This document shows positions 42,920 to 52,164 of a stretch of 64,000 bases of DNA, piece after piece. Position 1 is the stretch's first letter. Every line of letters begins with the position of its first letter. The stretch comes from Candidatus Symbiopectobacterium endolongispinus. GTDB taxonomy: Bacteria > Pseudomonadota > Gammaproteobacteria > Enterobacterales > Enterobacteriaceae. The DNA lies in the NCBI RefSeq assembly GCF_018777385.1, contig NZ_JAFJYB010000005.1:62001-126000 (forward strand). The letters are read 5' to 3'. Under the pieces are notes generated by a model, which was given only the letters and a program-made list of their open reading frames with translations, was not told the DNA's origin and searched no databases. A program made the translations under genes and the position numbers.

Positions 42920-43255
42920 TTAATCGAAAGAGACCTCCTCACCGGCCTGCGCACTGCATGCCTGCGCCAGCAGCGCAAAAAAGGATTCGCCGCTGCGATC
43001 GCAGATCCACTGTTCCTTCTGACCCTTGTCTGGCTGATACGTAAAGTGGTAGCCACCGGCTTTGGTCGCCAACCATACTTGATGCAGTTGCTCCTGGCGG
43101 TTGATGACAATCTTGCTGCCGTTTTCGAAACTCAGTGTCATCACGCCGCCGTTGGTTTCGTAATCGATATCGGCATCACCGTCGAAGTCGTCCAACGCTT
43201 CTTCGATCGTCAACATTAACGCATCCGCTAATTGATGAAACTCACTGTCGTTCAT
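42920..43255 (-). CDS. cyaY: frataxin-like iron-binding protein CyaY
   Basis: CyaY binds iron and modulates Fe-S cluster assembly on IscS/IscU. It is 111 residues, beginning [13 protein letters not shown] with the acidic helix ([16 protein letters not shown]), then [19 protein letters not shown] and [14 protein letters not shown]. The insert [19 protein letters not shown] is slightly longer than E. coli. It converges on cyaA and is divergent from lptM, the conserved enteric order. Intact. Confidence 0.95.
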   Translation of the reverse strand: MNDSEFHQLADALMLTIEEALDDFDGDADIDYETNGGVMTLSFENGSKIVINRQEQLHQVWLATKAGGYHFTYQPDKGQKEQWICDRSGESFFALLAQACSAQAGEEVSFD

Positions 43256-43332
43256 TTTCGATTCCTATTGCTTTTCATGATCCACCTGCGATTATAGAGA
43301 GCATGCATAGATGATTGACAGGTCTTAATGAC

Positions 43333-43488
43333 ATGAAGCAGGTATTTCGTTCATTTCCTCTGGCGCTGATGCTGCTGGGATTGGTGGGTTGCGGGTTGAA
43401 AGGGCCGCTTTATATGCCGAACGGTGAGCCGACCAACATCCCAGACTCACAGAAGAATACGCATCAAAAGCCGTCGATGCGTCCGTAA
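43333..43488 (+). CDS. lptM: small lipoprotein LptM (YifL)
   Basis: A 51-residue outer-membrane lipoprotein: MKQVFRSFPLALMLLGLVGC with the lipobox LVGC, then GLKGPLYMPNG, the signature shared with E. coli YifL/LptM, which helps LptD oxidative maturation in the LPS translocon. The tail is Asn/Lys-rich and ends PSMRP. It lies immediately upstream of dapF in the conserved operon and is too short for a simple length filter. Confidence 0.88.
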   Translation: MKQVFRSFPLALMLLGLVGCGLKGPLYMPNGEPTNIPDSQKNTHQKPSMRP

Positions 43489-43569
43489 CCGGCACGGTTG
43501 CATTTTAATCACGGATAACAGGTCACGATAGCAATTACCGCGCCCGGTTACATGAGCGGAGTCAGTATA

Positions 43570-44400
43570 ATGCAGTTCGCTAAAATGCACGGTTTGGGCA
43601 ATGATTTTATGGTTGTCGACGCCGTTACACAAAATGTCTATTTTTCGCCGGAGCTGATTCGCCGTTTGTCGGATCGCCAACGCGGGGTAGGGTTTGATCA
43701 ATTGCTGGTGGTCGAGCCGCCTTACGATCCTGAGCTGGATTTTCACTACCGTATTTTCAATGCGGACGGCAGTGAAGTGGCCCAGTGCGGTAACGGCGCG
43801 CGCTGTTTCGCCCGTTTCGTGCGTATCAAAGGGCTGACCAACAAACGCGATATTGCGGTGAGTACTCATACCGGGCGCATGGTGCTCAGCGTCACAGATG
43901 ATGAACTGGTGCGGGTGAACATGGGCGAGCCGGATTTTGAACCGCAGCGCGTGCCGTTTCGGGCCGCCAAGGCGGAAAAGACCTATATCCTGCGCGCCAG
44001 CTATAATACGGTGTTGTGCGGTGTGGTTTCAATGGGTAACCCTCACTGTGTGATTCAGGTTGACGATGTTGATACGGCCAATGTGGAAACCCTTGGCCCG
44101 GTGCTGGAAAGCCACGAGCGTTTTCCTGAGCGCGTCAACGTCGGGTTTATGCAGATTGTTGACAGTAGCCACATACGCCTGCGGGTCTACGAGCGTGGCG
44201 CGGGCGAAGGCGAAACGCAGGCTTGTGGCAGCGGTGCCTGTGCCGCCGTGGCGGTGGGCATTCAGCAAGGACTATTGGCGGATGAAGTTCGCGTCTCGTT
44301 ACCGGGGGGCGATCTTGATATCCATTGGAAAGGGGTCTGGCATCCGCTTTATATGACCGGTCCTGCCACCCATGTCTATGATGGATTTATTCATTTATGA
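43570..44400 (+). CDS. dapF: diaminopimelate epimerase
   Basis: DapF converts LL- to meso-diaminopimelate for lysine and peptidoglycan synthesis, using two active-site cysteines. The start is the ATG of [19 protein letters not shown]; an ATG six codons upstream lacks support. The cysteines are in [13 protein letters not shown] and [11 protein letters not shown]. Length is 276, two more than E. coli: a perfect tandem GGCGAA duplication at 44203-44214 turns [12 protein letters not shown] into [14 protein letters not shown], just before the second catalytic cysteine. The reading frame is kept. Because the enzyme is essential for cell-wall synthesis, activity is probably retained, but the insertion touches the substrate-binding loop. 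Confidence 0.95.
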   Translation: MQFAKMHGLGNDFMVVDAVTQNVYFSPELIRRLSDRQRGVGFDQLLVVEPPYDPELDFHYRIFNADGSEVAQCGNGARCFARFVRIKGLTNKRDIAVSTHTGRMVLSVTDDELVRVNMGEPDFEPQRVPFRAAKAEKTYILRASYNTVLCGVVSMGNPHCVIQVDDVDTANVETLGPVLESHERFPERVNVGFMQIVDSSHIRLRVYERGAGEGETQACGSGACAAVAVGIQQGLLADEVRVSLPGGDLDIHWKGVWHPLYMTGPATHVYDGFIHL

Positions 44401-45101
44401 AGCAGGTCGAGGAACAGGCAGAACGCCAGAGCGCACTGAGTGACGAACTGATTTTGCAGTTCCTGCAACAGAACCCTGATTTCTTTATTCGCAATGCGCG
44501 GCAGGTCGAGCAGATGCACATTCCGCACCCGGTGCGGGGGACGGTCTCGCTGGTTGAATGGCAGTTAGCGCGCCAGCGGCACCACATTGCGCAGTTGGAA
44601 GAAGAGATCACCTTGCTGATGGAGCAGGCGCGCGGCAACGAAGTGTTGTTCCGTCGTCTGCTGGCGTTACAGACTGATTTGTCAGCGGCTACCGGGCTGC
44701 ATGACTTGCTTGAACGCCTACAGCGCTGGGCACGCCAACAAGGGTTGGTTGGCGCGGATATTCGCCTGTTCAGTGATAAATGGCGTATCAGCGCGCCTTC
44801 GCGCTTTACCCATTTGGCGCTGTCGCGTTCGTTGTTTGAACCGCTGCGCATACAGCGTTTGCGTGACAGTAACCACTATCTTGGCAGCCTTAACGGGCCG
44901 GAACTGCTATTACTGCTACCGCAGGCGCGGCAGGTGGGCTCCGTAGCGCTGTCGCTGTTGGGAAAAAACGACTCGCTGGGCCTGGTGATTTTCAGTAGCC
45001 GTGACAGTCATCACTATCAAGACGGCATGGGTACCGTGCTGTTGCAACACCTGGCCAACCTGCTGCCGGATATGCTGGCGCGTTGGGTTGAACGGGCATG
45101 A
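44397..45101 (+). CDS. yigA: DUF484 family protein YigA
   Basis: A 234-residue conserved enteric protein of unknown function (DUF484, GAF-like C-terminal region). [22 protein letters not shown] is followed by [12 protein letters not shown] and a coiled-coil stretch ([24 protein letters not shown]). It overlaps dapF by an ATGA and overlaps the next gene xerC, as in E. coli, so it is translated within the dapF-yigA-xerC-yigB-uvrD unit. Intact. Confidence 0.93.
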   Translation: MKQVEEQAERQSALSDELILQFLQQNPDFFIRNARQVEQMHIPHPVRGTVSLVEWQLARQRHHIAQLEEEITLLMEQARGNEVLFRRLLALQTDLSAATGLHDLLERLQRWARQQGLVGADIRLFSDKWRISAPSRFTHLALSRSLFEPLRIQRLRDSNHYLGSLNGPELLLLLPQARQVGSVALSLLGKNDSLGLVIFSSRDSHHYQDGMGTVLLQHLANLLPDMLARWVERA

Positions 45102-46013
45102 GCGACGCCGCGCTGCCTTCACCATTGTTGACCTCGGTCGCAGCGTTTTTACGTTATTTGAAAGCGGAACGCCAACTCAGCCCGCTGACGCAGGAAAATT
45201 ACTGCCGTCAACTAGGTGCCATTGCCGCCATGCTGGATGAAATGGGCATCACCGACTGGCACACGTTGGATGCGGCGGGGGTGAGATCAGTGGCTGCGCG
45301 CAGCAAACGCGGTGGGTTGCAAGCGGCAAGTCTGGCGCTGCGCCTTTCGGCACTGCACAGTTTTCTTGATTGGCAGGTGGCGCAAGGGGTGTTAACCGCC
45401 AACCCGGCGCGCGGTATTTCTGCGCCCAAAGCGGGCCGACATCTGCCGAAAAACATGGATGTGGATGAAATAAATCGCCTGCTGGAGATCGATCTCAACG
45501 ATCCGCTTGCGGTACGTGATCGCGCCATGCTGGAAGTGATGTACGGCGCTGGCTTACGTTTGGCGGAAATGGTCAGTATGGAGTGCCGTCATGTCGATTT
45601 GGACGGCGGCGAAGTGTGGGTCGTGGGAAAGGGTAGCAAAGAGCGCAAGCTGCCGCTGGGGCGCACCGCCGTGCACTGGCTGCGTGAGTGGCTGGAACGC
45701 CGTGAGCTGTTTGGCCCGGAGGATGATGCCATCTTCATTACCCGACAGGGCAAGCGCATTTCGATGCGCAACGTGCAAAAGCGCTTTACCGAGTGGGGGA
45801 TCAAGCAGGGGCTGAACAGCCACGTCCATCCGCATAAACTACGCCACTCTTTTGCCACCCATATGTTGGAATCAAGCGGTGACCTGCGCGGTGCAGGAAC
45901 TGCTGGGGCATGCCAATCTTTCTACCACGCAAATTTATACCCATTTGGATTTTCAGCATTTGGCGACGGTGTACGATGCCGCACATCCGCGTGCCAAACG
46001 AGGGAAGACATGA
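45098..46013 (+). pseudogene. xerC: xerC, tyrosine recombinase XerC, frameshifted before the catalytic tyrosine
   Basis: XerC with XerD resolves chromosome dimers at dif. It starts [21 protein letters not shown]. The core-binding domain, the first catalytic arginine ([10 protein letters not shown]), the lysine ([10 protein letters not shown]) and [19 protein letters not shown] are in the first frame. At 45887-45890 the run CGCG replaces the longer CGCGCG expected, a loss of two bases, so [21 protein letters not shown], with the last catalytic histidine and the nucleophilic tyrosine, is read only in another frame. The shifted frame runs on without a stop into yigB. A recombinase without its tyrosine is inactive; XerC loss would leave dimers unresolved. 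Confidence 0.9.
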
Positions 46014-46729
46014 TGCATTTTTACCGTCCACTGGCACCGATAGCCGCCATGACGTTTGATTTAGACGATACGCTGTACGATAACCGTGAAGTAATTCAGC
46101 GCACCCAACTGGAATCGGTGCGCTTTCTGCAAGCCTTTCACCCTGCTCTGAGCGCGGTGCAGTCCAGCGATTTACAGCGTATTCGCGAAGCGCTGCGTGA
46201 ACAGGAGCCGGAGATATACCATGATGTCACCGAGTGGCGTCGGCGGGCAGTCGCGCAATTGTTGTTGGAGGCGGGGCTGGATGCGGTGACGGCGAGCCAA
46301 GGTGCAGCGCAGGCGATGGCGCACTTTGCTCACTGGCGCAGCCAGATTACCCCGACGCAAGAAACCCATGATACGTTGCACGCCTTGTCCCAGCGTTGGC
46401 CGCTGGTGGCTATCACCAATGGCAATGCCGATCCCAGCCGCTTCGGGCTGGATCGCTACTTTCGGTTTATCTTGCGCGCGGGGCCGGACGGTAGCGCCAA
46501 ACCCTTTGGTGATATGTACCATCGGGCAGCGCAGGCGCTGGGCGTGGCTCCGGGGCAGATTCTGCACGTGGGTGACGACTTGACCACCGACGTGGCCGGT
46601 GCGGTGCGTAATGGCTTGCAAGCGTGCTGGATTAACCTGCATGAAGGCAACCTGATGAAGATTGACGATGCGCGGCTATTGCCGCATGTGGAAATTTCAC
46701 GGTTGGCATTGCTCACAACGCTGCTATAA
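46010..46729 (+). CDS. yigB: HAD-superfamily phosphatase YigB (FMN / pyrimidine phosphatase type)
   Basis: A 239-residue HAD hydrolase; the E. coli orthologue dephosphorylates 5-amino-6-ribitylaminouracil phosphate and FMN. Motif I is [10 protein letters not shown], motif II AITNGNA, motif III around KPFGDMYH, and motif [14 protein letters not shown]. The start is the ATG overlapping the true XerC stop ([16 protein letters not shown]). In this sequence the frameshifted xerC frame also reads through into it, which would fuse the two proteins. The gene itself is intact. Confidence 0.92.
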   Translation: MMHFYRPLAPIAAMTFDLDDTLYDNREVIQRTQLESVRFLQAFHPALSAVQSSDLQRIREALREQEPEIYHDVTEWRRRAVAQLLLEAGLDAVTASQGAAQAMAHFAHWRSQITPTQETHDTLHALSQRWPLVAITNGNADPSRFGLDRYFRFILRAGPDGSAKPFGDMYHRAAQALGVAPGQILHVGDDLTTDVAGAVRNGLQACWINLHEGNLMKIDDARLLPHVEISRLALLTTLL

Positions 46730-46743
46730 TTCTGCTAATTTAG

Positions 46744-46759
46744 CTGTATAAATCACCAG
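46744..46759 (+). promoter_or_regulatory. LexA (SOS) box upstream of uvrD
   Basis: CTGTATAAATCACCAG fits CTG-N10-CAG and lies 54 bp before the uvrD start, where E. coli has its known SOS box. It overlaps the region just after the yigB stop. Confidence 0.8.
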
Positions 46760-46812
46760 TGAAGTAAGTGCCACTGGGGTTACTGCTTGTCTGTTAACGG
46801 ATAACTGTACCG

Positions 46813-48975
46813 ATGGACGTTTCTAAACTTCTTGATGGCCTGAACAATAAACAGCGCGATGTGGTTGCCGCGCCGCGTGGAAATCTTCTTGTACTGGCGG
46901 GCGCCGGAAGCGGCAAAACGCGGGTGCTGGTGCATCGTATCGCCTGGTTGACGTCCGTTGAGCAGTGCTCACCCTATTCCATCATGGCGGTGACGTTTAC
47001 CAACAAGGCGGCGGCGGAGATGCGCCACCGTATCGAGCATTTGATCGGCACCAGTCAGGGCGGCATGTGGATCGGCACTTTCCACGGTCTGGCGCACCGC
47101 CTGATGCGCGCTCACCATCTTGATGCCGGTTTGCCGCAGGATTTTCAGATTCTGGACAGTGAAGATCAACTGCGTCTGCTCAAGCGCCTGATTCGGGCGC
47201 TGAATCTGGATGACAAACAGTGGCCGGCGCGCCAGGCGATGTGGTACATCAATGGCAAGAAAGACGAAGGTCTGCGCCCACAGCATATCGAAAGCTATGG
47301 CAATCCCGTTGAGCAAACATGGCTCAAGGTATATCAGGCCTATCAGGAAGCGTGCGATCGCGCCGGACTGGTCGATTTTGCCGAACTCCTGCTGCGCGCT
47401 CACGAACTGTGGCTGAATAAACCCCATATTCTCAGTCACTACCGCGAGCGCTTCACCAATATTCTGGTGGACGAATTTCAGGATACAAACCGTATTCAGT
47501 ACGCCTGGATCCGCATGCTGGCGGGAGACACCGCCAGCGTGATGATCGTCGGTGATGACGATCAGTCAATTTATGGCTGGCGCGGGGCGCAGGTGGAAAA
47601 CATCCAGCTGTTTTTAAATGACTTCCCCAAAGCCGAAACCATTCGTCTGGAGCAGAACTATCGCTCCACCGGCAATATTCTTACTGCGGCTAATGCGCTG
47701 ATTGCACACAACGGCGGGCGGTTGGGTAAAAACCTGTGGACGGAAGATGCGCAGGGGGACCCGATCTCCTTGTACTGCGCGTTTAACGAGCTGGATGAAG
47801 CCCGTTTTGTGGTTAATCGCATCAAGGTGTGGCAGGAAAATGGTGGTGCACTCAAGGAAAACGCCATCCTGTATCGCAGCAACGCCCAATCACGCGTGCT
47901 GGAAGAGGCCTTGCTACAACAGAACATGCCGTACCGGATTTATGGAGGCATGCGCTTCTTCGAACGTCAGGAAATTAAAGATGCGCTCGCCTATTTGCGC
48001 CTGATTGCCAACCGCAATGATGATGCTGCCTTTGAGCGCGTGGTGAATACCCCAACGCGCGGTATTGGCGATCGCACCTTGGATGTGGTGCGTCAAACCG
48101 CGCGCGATCGACAGGTGACGCTGTGGCAATCCAGCCGCGTGCTGTTGCAGGAAAAAGCGCTGGCAGGGCGAGCTGCTTCGGCGTTGCAGCGCTTCCTCGA
48201 GTTGGTGGAAGCACTGGCCTATGAAACCGCCGATTTGCCGCTGCACGTGCAAACCGACCGCGCTATCAAAGATTCCGGCCTGTGGCAGATGTATGAGCAG
48301 GAAAACAGCGAGAAAGGGCAAGCACGGGTAGAAAACCTGGAAGAACTGGTGACGGCAACGCGCCAGTTCAGCTATCAGGAAGAAGACATGGACCTGATGC
48401 CGTTGCAGGCGTTTCTCTCTCACGCGGCATTGGAAGCGGGGGAAGGGCAGACCGATGCTTATCAGGATGCGGTGCAACTGATGACGCTGCACTCCGCTAA
48501 AGGGCTGGAGTTTCCTCAGGTGTTTATCGTTGGCATGGAAGAGGGCATGTTCCCGAGCCAGATGTCGCTGGATGAGGGCGGGCGTCTCGAAGAAGAGCGC
48601 CGTCTGGCCTATGTCGGCGTGACGCGCGCCATGCAGAAGCTCACCCTGACCTATGCCGAAAGCCGGCGGTTGTACGGCAAGGAAACCTATCATCGCCCAT
48701 CGCGTTTTGTTGGTGAACTGCCTGTCGAGTGCGTGGAGGAAGTGCGCCTGCGTGCCAGCGTGTCTCGTCCAGTCAATCACCAGCGCTTGGGTACGCCAGT
48801 GAGCCAAAGTGACAGCGGCTATGCCTTGGGCCAGCGGGTGCGCCATGACAAATTTGGCGAAGGGACCATCATCAATCTGGAAGGCAGCGGTGAGCATTGC
48901 CGTTTACAGGTTGCTTTCCAGGGACAAGGTATCAAGTGGCTGGTCGCCGCCTATGCGCGGTTGGAGACGGTATAG
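46813..48975 (+). CDS. uvrD: DNA helicase II (UvrD)
   Basis: UvrD is the 3'-5' superfamily-1 helicase of nucleotide excision and mismatch repair. It is 720 residues as in E. coli. Walker A is [14 protein letters not shown], motif Ia [14 protein letters not shown], Walker B LVDEFQDTN, motif [17 protein letters not shown], motif IV LEQNYRST, motif V TLHSAKGLEFPQVF and motif VI LAYVGVTRAMQKL. The C-terminal RHDKFGEGTI Tudor-like domain is complete. An SOS box precedes it. The frame is entirely intact over 2.1 kb, in contrast with the homologous rep. Confidence 0.98.
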   Translation: MDVSKLLDGLNNKQRDVVAAPRGNLLVLAGAGSGKTRVLVHRIAWLTSVEQCSPYSIMAVTFTNKAAAEMRHRIEHLIGTSQGGMWIGTFHGLAHRLMRAHHLDAGLPQDFQILDSEDQLRLLKRLIRALNLDDKQWPARQAMWYINGKKDEGLRPQHIESYGNPVEQTWLKVYQAYQEACDRAGLVDFAELLLRAHELWLNKPHILSHYRERFTNILVDEFQDTNRIQYAWIRMLAGDTASVMIVGDDDQSIYGWRGAQVENIQLFLNDFPKAETIRLEQNYRSTGNILTAANALIAHNGGRLGKNLWTEDAQGDPISLYCAFNELDEARFVVNRIKVWQENGGALKENAILYRSNAQSRVLEEALLQQNMPYRIYGGMRFFERQEIKDALAYLRLIANRNDDAAFERVVNTPTRGIGDRTLDVVRQTARDRQVTLWQSSRVLLQEKALAGRAASALQRFLELVEALAYETADLPLHVQTDRAIKDSGLWQMYEQENSEKGQARVENLEELVTATRQFSYQEEDMDLMPLQAFLSHAALEAGEGQTDAYQDAVQLMTLHSAKGLEFPQVFIVGMEEGMFPSQMSLDEGGRLEEERRLAYVGVTRAMQKLTLTYAESRRLYGKETYHRPSRFVGELPVECVEEVRLRASVSRPVNHQRLGTPVSQSDSGYALGQRVRHDKFGEGTIINLEGSGEHCRLQVAFQGQGIKWLVAAYARLETV

Positions 48976-49023
48976 CGCAGGCATCAACACTGTCGCGTTT
49001 GACAGAAAAGGAGAGCAACCGGG

Positions 49024-49764
49024 ATGACGTTAGACGAGATAATCACTGCCCTGCGTGGCAAGAAATGGGTAGACCTGACGCACAGCGTAACAGAATCAAT
49101 CCCGATCTTTAGCGCGTTTCCCGGCGTGCAGCGTAACACGCTGTATACGGTTGAGCAGGACGGCTTTTTTGCCCAACAGCTCACCTTTGTAACCCAGACG
49201 GGTACGCACATTGATGCCCCTGCGCATTTTTCTCTGGGCAAACGCTGTCTGGATGGTCTTGCCAACAAGGCATTGTTGCTGCCGTTGCGCGTGATCCACA
49301 AGCAGGAGGCGGTGGCACAGGATGCCGACTATCGTCTCGGCGTGCAGGACATTGTGGATTTCGAGCAACAATACGGTCAGATCCCATCTGGTTGCTTTGT
49401 GGCGTTCGCCAGCGGTTGGAGCAAGCGCTGGCCGGATGCGCAGGCCTTTGCCAACAACGATGCCGAAGGCAATAGCCATACGCCGGGTTTGTCCATAGAG
49501 GCATTGCGCTTTTTGTTTGAACAGCGCCAGATTGCTGCCGTCGGCCATGAAACACTGGACACTGATGCCGCCGTGGATTTTCGTCGCAACAATGGGCTGA
49601 TTGGCGAATTCTATGTGCTCGATCGCGATGCCTGGCAGGTCGAGGTGATGAACAACCTGGATCAGGTGCCTGCTGTCGGGGCGTATCTTCAGGTCAGCTT
49701 TCCCAATTTTGCCGGTGTGCCGGGCTTTCCGGTTCGGGCGATTGCCTATCTGCCTGACGATTAG
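49024..49764 (+). CDS. cyclase-family metal-dependent hydrolase (kynurenine formamidase-like)
   Basis: A 246-residue protein of the cyclase family (PF04199). The diagnostic metal motif TGTHIDAPAHF lies near residues 60-70, preceded by WVDLTHSVTESIP. HTPGLSIEALRFL and the distal GHETLDTDAA and AYLQVSFPNFAGVPGFPVRAIA complete the fold. Family members hydrolyse N-formylkynurenine or isatin-like cyclic amides; the true substrate here cannot be told. It starts with AGGAG-like AAAAGGAG upstream and follows uvrD by 48 bp. Intact; not part of the E. coli arrangement, where corA follows uvrD more closely. Confidence 0.85.
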   Translation: MTLDEIITALRGKKWVDLTHSVTESIPIFSAFPGVQRNTLYTVEQDGFFAQQLTFVTQTGTHIDAPAHFSLGKRCLDGLANKALLLPLRVIHKQEAVAQDADYRLGVQDIVDFEQQYGQIPSGCFVAFASGWSKRWPDAQAFANNDAEGNSHTPGLSIEALRFLFEQRQIAAVGHETLDTDAAVDFRRNNGLIGEFYVLDRDAWQVEVMNNLDQVPAVGAYLQVSFPNFAGVPGFPVRAIAYLPDD

Positions 49765-49873
49765 TACTAAACGGCATGGAGGCGGCGTGGGAAAGTCACC
49801 TTCGCCGAATGTGCTTATCGTTCGAGGCAGAATTGAACAATTCGGGCATCTTTTAACTGTCACAGTTTAAAAG

Positions 49874-50163
49874 TTGACGGGCTTTTTCATCTCGGCGTAA
49901 CATGCGCCCATCATTATTCCCGGAGGGCCCCGCCTTGGACACACCTAGTCGATACTGGCTCATTAATCAATTGATTACTAACCATTTCTAAGGCTTCCCG
50001 CTGTTATATCGGTAGCCCTGGTGGTTATCGGTGATGTTGTATCCCTCCGTCATCAAATTGAGTCAGCACCGTCGGTTCGAAACCTGTTGGTGCCCTGTCA
50101 TCACCGTTTCTGTGCTTCAACGCGTCCGTCTTTCTCTGTTATCGCACTAGGAGCACATGGCCT
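49874..50163 (+). promoter_or_regulatory. corA promoter and leader
   Basis: TTGACG (49874-49879) and TAACAT (49898-49903) with an 18-bp spacer form a promoter candidate. About 250 nt of leader follow before the corA start. In Salmonella the corA leader carries a short ORF and Rho-dependent control; I could not identify such an ORF here. The whole 399-bp gap before corA has no other gene. Confidence 0.4.
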
Positions 50164-51112
50164 ATGCTGAGCGCATTTAAACTGGATAACTGCCGTTTAT
50201 CCCGTCTGGAACTGGACGACACCGATGATATTGCCGCCTCCGTGTGGGTGGATTTGGCCGAGCCTGAAGATGAAGAGCGTGAGCTGGTGCAAAACCGGTT
50301 GGGGCAGAGCCTGGCAACGCGCCCTGAACTGGAAGATATCGAAGCATCGGCTCGTTTCTTCGAAGACGAAGACGGCCTGCATATCCACTCCTTTTTCTTC
50401 TTCGAAGACGCGGACGATCACGCTGGAAACTCCACCGTGGCATTCACTATTCGCGACGGGCGTTTGTACACGCTGTGTGAGCGCGAGTTACCGGCCTTTC
50501 GTCTGTACCGGATGCGCGCGCAACCAGACGCTGGTAGACGGTAACGCCTACGAACTGTTGCTCGATCTGTTTGAACCCAAGATTGAACAGCTGGCCGATG
50601 AAATCGAAAACATCTATAGTGATCTGGAATCGCTCAGTCGCGTGATCATGGAAGGGCGTCAGGGCGAAGAGTACGACGAAGCGCTCTCGACGCTGGCGGA
50701 ATTGGAAGACGTGGGTTGGAAGGTACGCCTGTGTTTGATGGATACCCAACGTGCGTTGAATTTTCTGGTACGTCGCGCGCGCCTGCCGAGCGGGCAACTG
50801 GAACAGGCGCGCGAGATCCTGCGCGATATCGAATCCCTGTTGCCGCACAATGAATCTCTGTTTCAGAAGGTTAACTTCCTGATGCAGGCGGCGATGGGCT
50901 TTATCAATATCGAGCAGAGCCGCATTATCAAGATCTTCTCGGTGGTTTCCGTGGTGTTTCTGCCGCCGACGCTGGTGGCGTCCAGCTATGGGATGAACTT
51001 TGAGTTTATGCCGGAACTGCACTGGTCGTTTGGTTACCCGGTGGCTATCGTGCTGATGATCCTGGCAGGATTGGCTCCGTATCTCTACTTCAAGCGCAAA
51101 AACTGGCTGTAA
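50164..51112 (+). pseudogene. corA: corA, magnesium/cobalt channel, two-base deletion
   Basis: CorA is the pentameric Mg2+ channel of the inner membrane. It starts [19 protein letters not shown]. The frame is lost at 50514-50520, where a GC run is two bases shorter than needed for [15 protein letters not shown]. Beyond it the long stalk helix ([21 protein letters not shown]) and the membrane end with the pore motif [11 protein letters not shown] and YFKRKNWL are normal. The only visible lesion is this dinucleotide slippage, the same type as in xerC. If real, the truncated 126-residue product has no pore. Confidence 0.88.
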
Positions 51113-51126
51113 CCATAGTGCTATGC

Positions 51127-51146
51127 TTCCCGGCGTAAGCCGGGAA
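51127..51146 (+). terminator. hairpin after corA
   Basis: A perfect 8-bp stem (TTCCCGGC / GCCGGGAA) with a GTAA tetraloop, followed within 8 bp by five T (CTCATTTTT). Confidence 0.7.
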
Positions 51147-51207
51147 CGCGCTCATTTTTGGCTTCTACGATCATTTCCATATTCATTAGCCCTCCCTTCT
51201 GTTTAGA

Positions 51208-52164
51208 ATGAAACCTCTACAGGTATTGTCATATCAGGTTGTCGCTATGGGAAGGGTTTCGCCCTTGGCGCAGTGGGGAGTGCTGTTGGTTGCTTCTCTG
51301 CTGCTGGGGTTGGTATTGCAGTGGTTACATGTTCCGGCCGCGTTTCTGTTAGGGCCGATGATGGTCGGCGTCGCCGTGGGGTTGAAAGGGGCGACGATCC
51401 GTATGCCTCCTGCGTATTTTTGGGCCGCTAATGCCATCCTTGGCTGTCTGGTGGCGCAGAGCCTTTCCCTCTCTATCTTGAGCCCGCTGTTGCAAGAATG
51501 GCCGTTAGTGTTGGGCATTTTGGTGGCAACCCTTGCCGCCAGCGGCTTTTCTGGCTGGTTACTGGTCAAGTTCAGCGCCTTGCCCGGCACCACTGGGGCC
51601 TGGGGCGCATCACCCGGCGGTGCCTCGGCCATGGTTGCTATGTCGAGCGAATTTGGTGCCGACGTGCGTCTGGTGGCGTTTATGCAATACCTGCGCGTGC
51701 TGTTGGGGCGCTGGCTGCGCCTGCCGTCCGGCGCACTGCTGGGGCCGATGATCCTCGGTGCCGCGCTACACTCGACGGGTACGCTGACGCTGCAAACGCC
51801 GGAGTGGATACTGTCATTGGCCTATGCATTTATCGGTTGGAGTGTGGGCTTAAGCTTTACTCGCCCGATTTTTCTGCTGGCCATCCGCACCTTGCCACAG
51901 ATGATGGCCTCTATCGTCGGCCTGATGGTACTGTGTGGATGGATGGCTTACGAGGTAACGCTGTTGCTGTCGGTGGATATTCTTACCGCCTATCTGGCGA
52001 CCAGCCTTGGTGGGCTGGACTCCATTGCGGTCATTGCAGCGGGCAGTAACGTTGACATGGCTTTTGTGATTGCAATGCAAACCCTGAGGCTGTTTTCGAC
52101 GCTGCTGTTTAGCCCGGTGTTGTCACGCCACATCTCACGCCACACGGCGCTGAACGCGACGTAA
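51208..52164 (+). CDS. AbrB-family membrane protein with a probable in-frame deletion
   Basis: A 318-residue polytopic protein of the AbrB family (PF05145), whose members are about 350 residues. Two internally repeated halves are expected: the first holds LHVPAAFLLGPMMVGVAVG and PGTTGAWGASPGGASAMVAM, the second LPSGALLGPMILGAAL and SLGGLDSIAVIAAGSNVDMAFV. Compared with E. coli AbrB as I remember it, about 45 residues are missing between MQYLRVLL and WLRLPSG (junction about 51700-51715), including roughly two membrane helices. The frame is kept. The topology would be disturbed, so this is likely a non-functional allele. The 3' end overlaps convergent rarD by 30 bp. Confidence 0.8.
   Translation: MKPLQVLSYQVVAMGRVSPLAQWGVLLVASLLLGLVLQWLHVPAAFLLGPMMVGVAVGLKGATIRMPPAYFWAANAILGCLVAQSLSLSILSPLLQEWPLVLGILVATLAASGFSGWLLVKFSALPGTTGAWGASPGGASAMVAMSSEFGADVRLVAFMQYLRVLLGRWLRLPSGALLGPMILGAALHSTGTLTLQTPEWILSLAYAFIGWSVGLSFTRPIFLLAIRTLPQMMASIVGLMVLCGWMAYEVTLLLSVDILTAYLATSLGGLDSIAVIAAGSNVDMAFVIAMQTLRLFSTLLFSPVLSRHISRHTALNAT

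Noticed and set aside
45098-46729. A genuine 543-residue XerC-YigB fusion protein
   Set aside because: The two-base CG shortfall and the presence of the normal XerC C terminus and overlapping yigB start in other frames show a frameshift, not an evolved fusion.
47914-48897. 327-codon reverse-strand frame opposite uvrD
   Set aside because: Antisense shadow of conserved helicase motifs with His/Gln-rich composition typical of reversed GC-rich genes.
49765-50163. corL leader ORF before corA
   Set aside because: No short frame with a good ribosome-binding site stands out; only the promoter candidate is reported.
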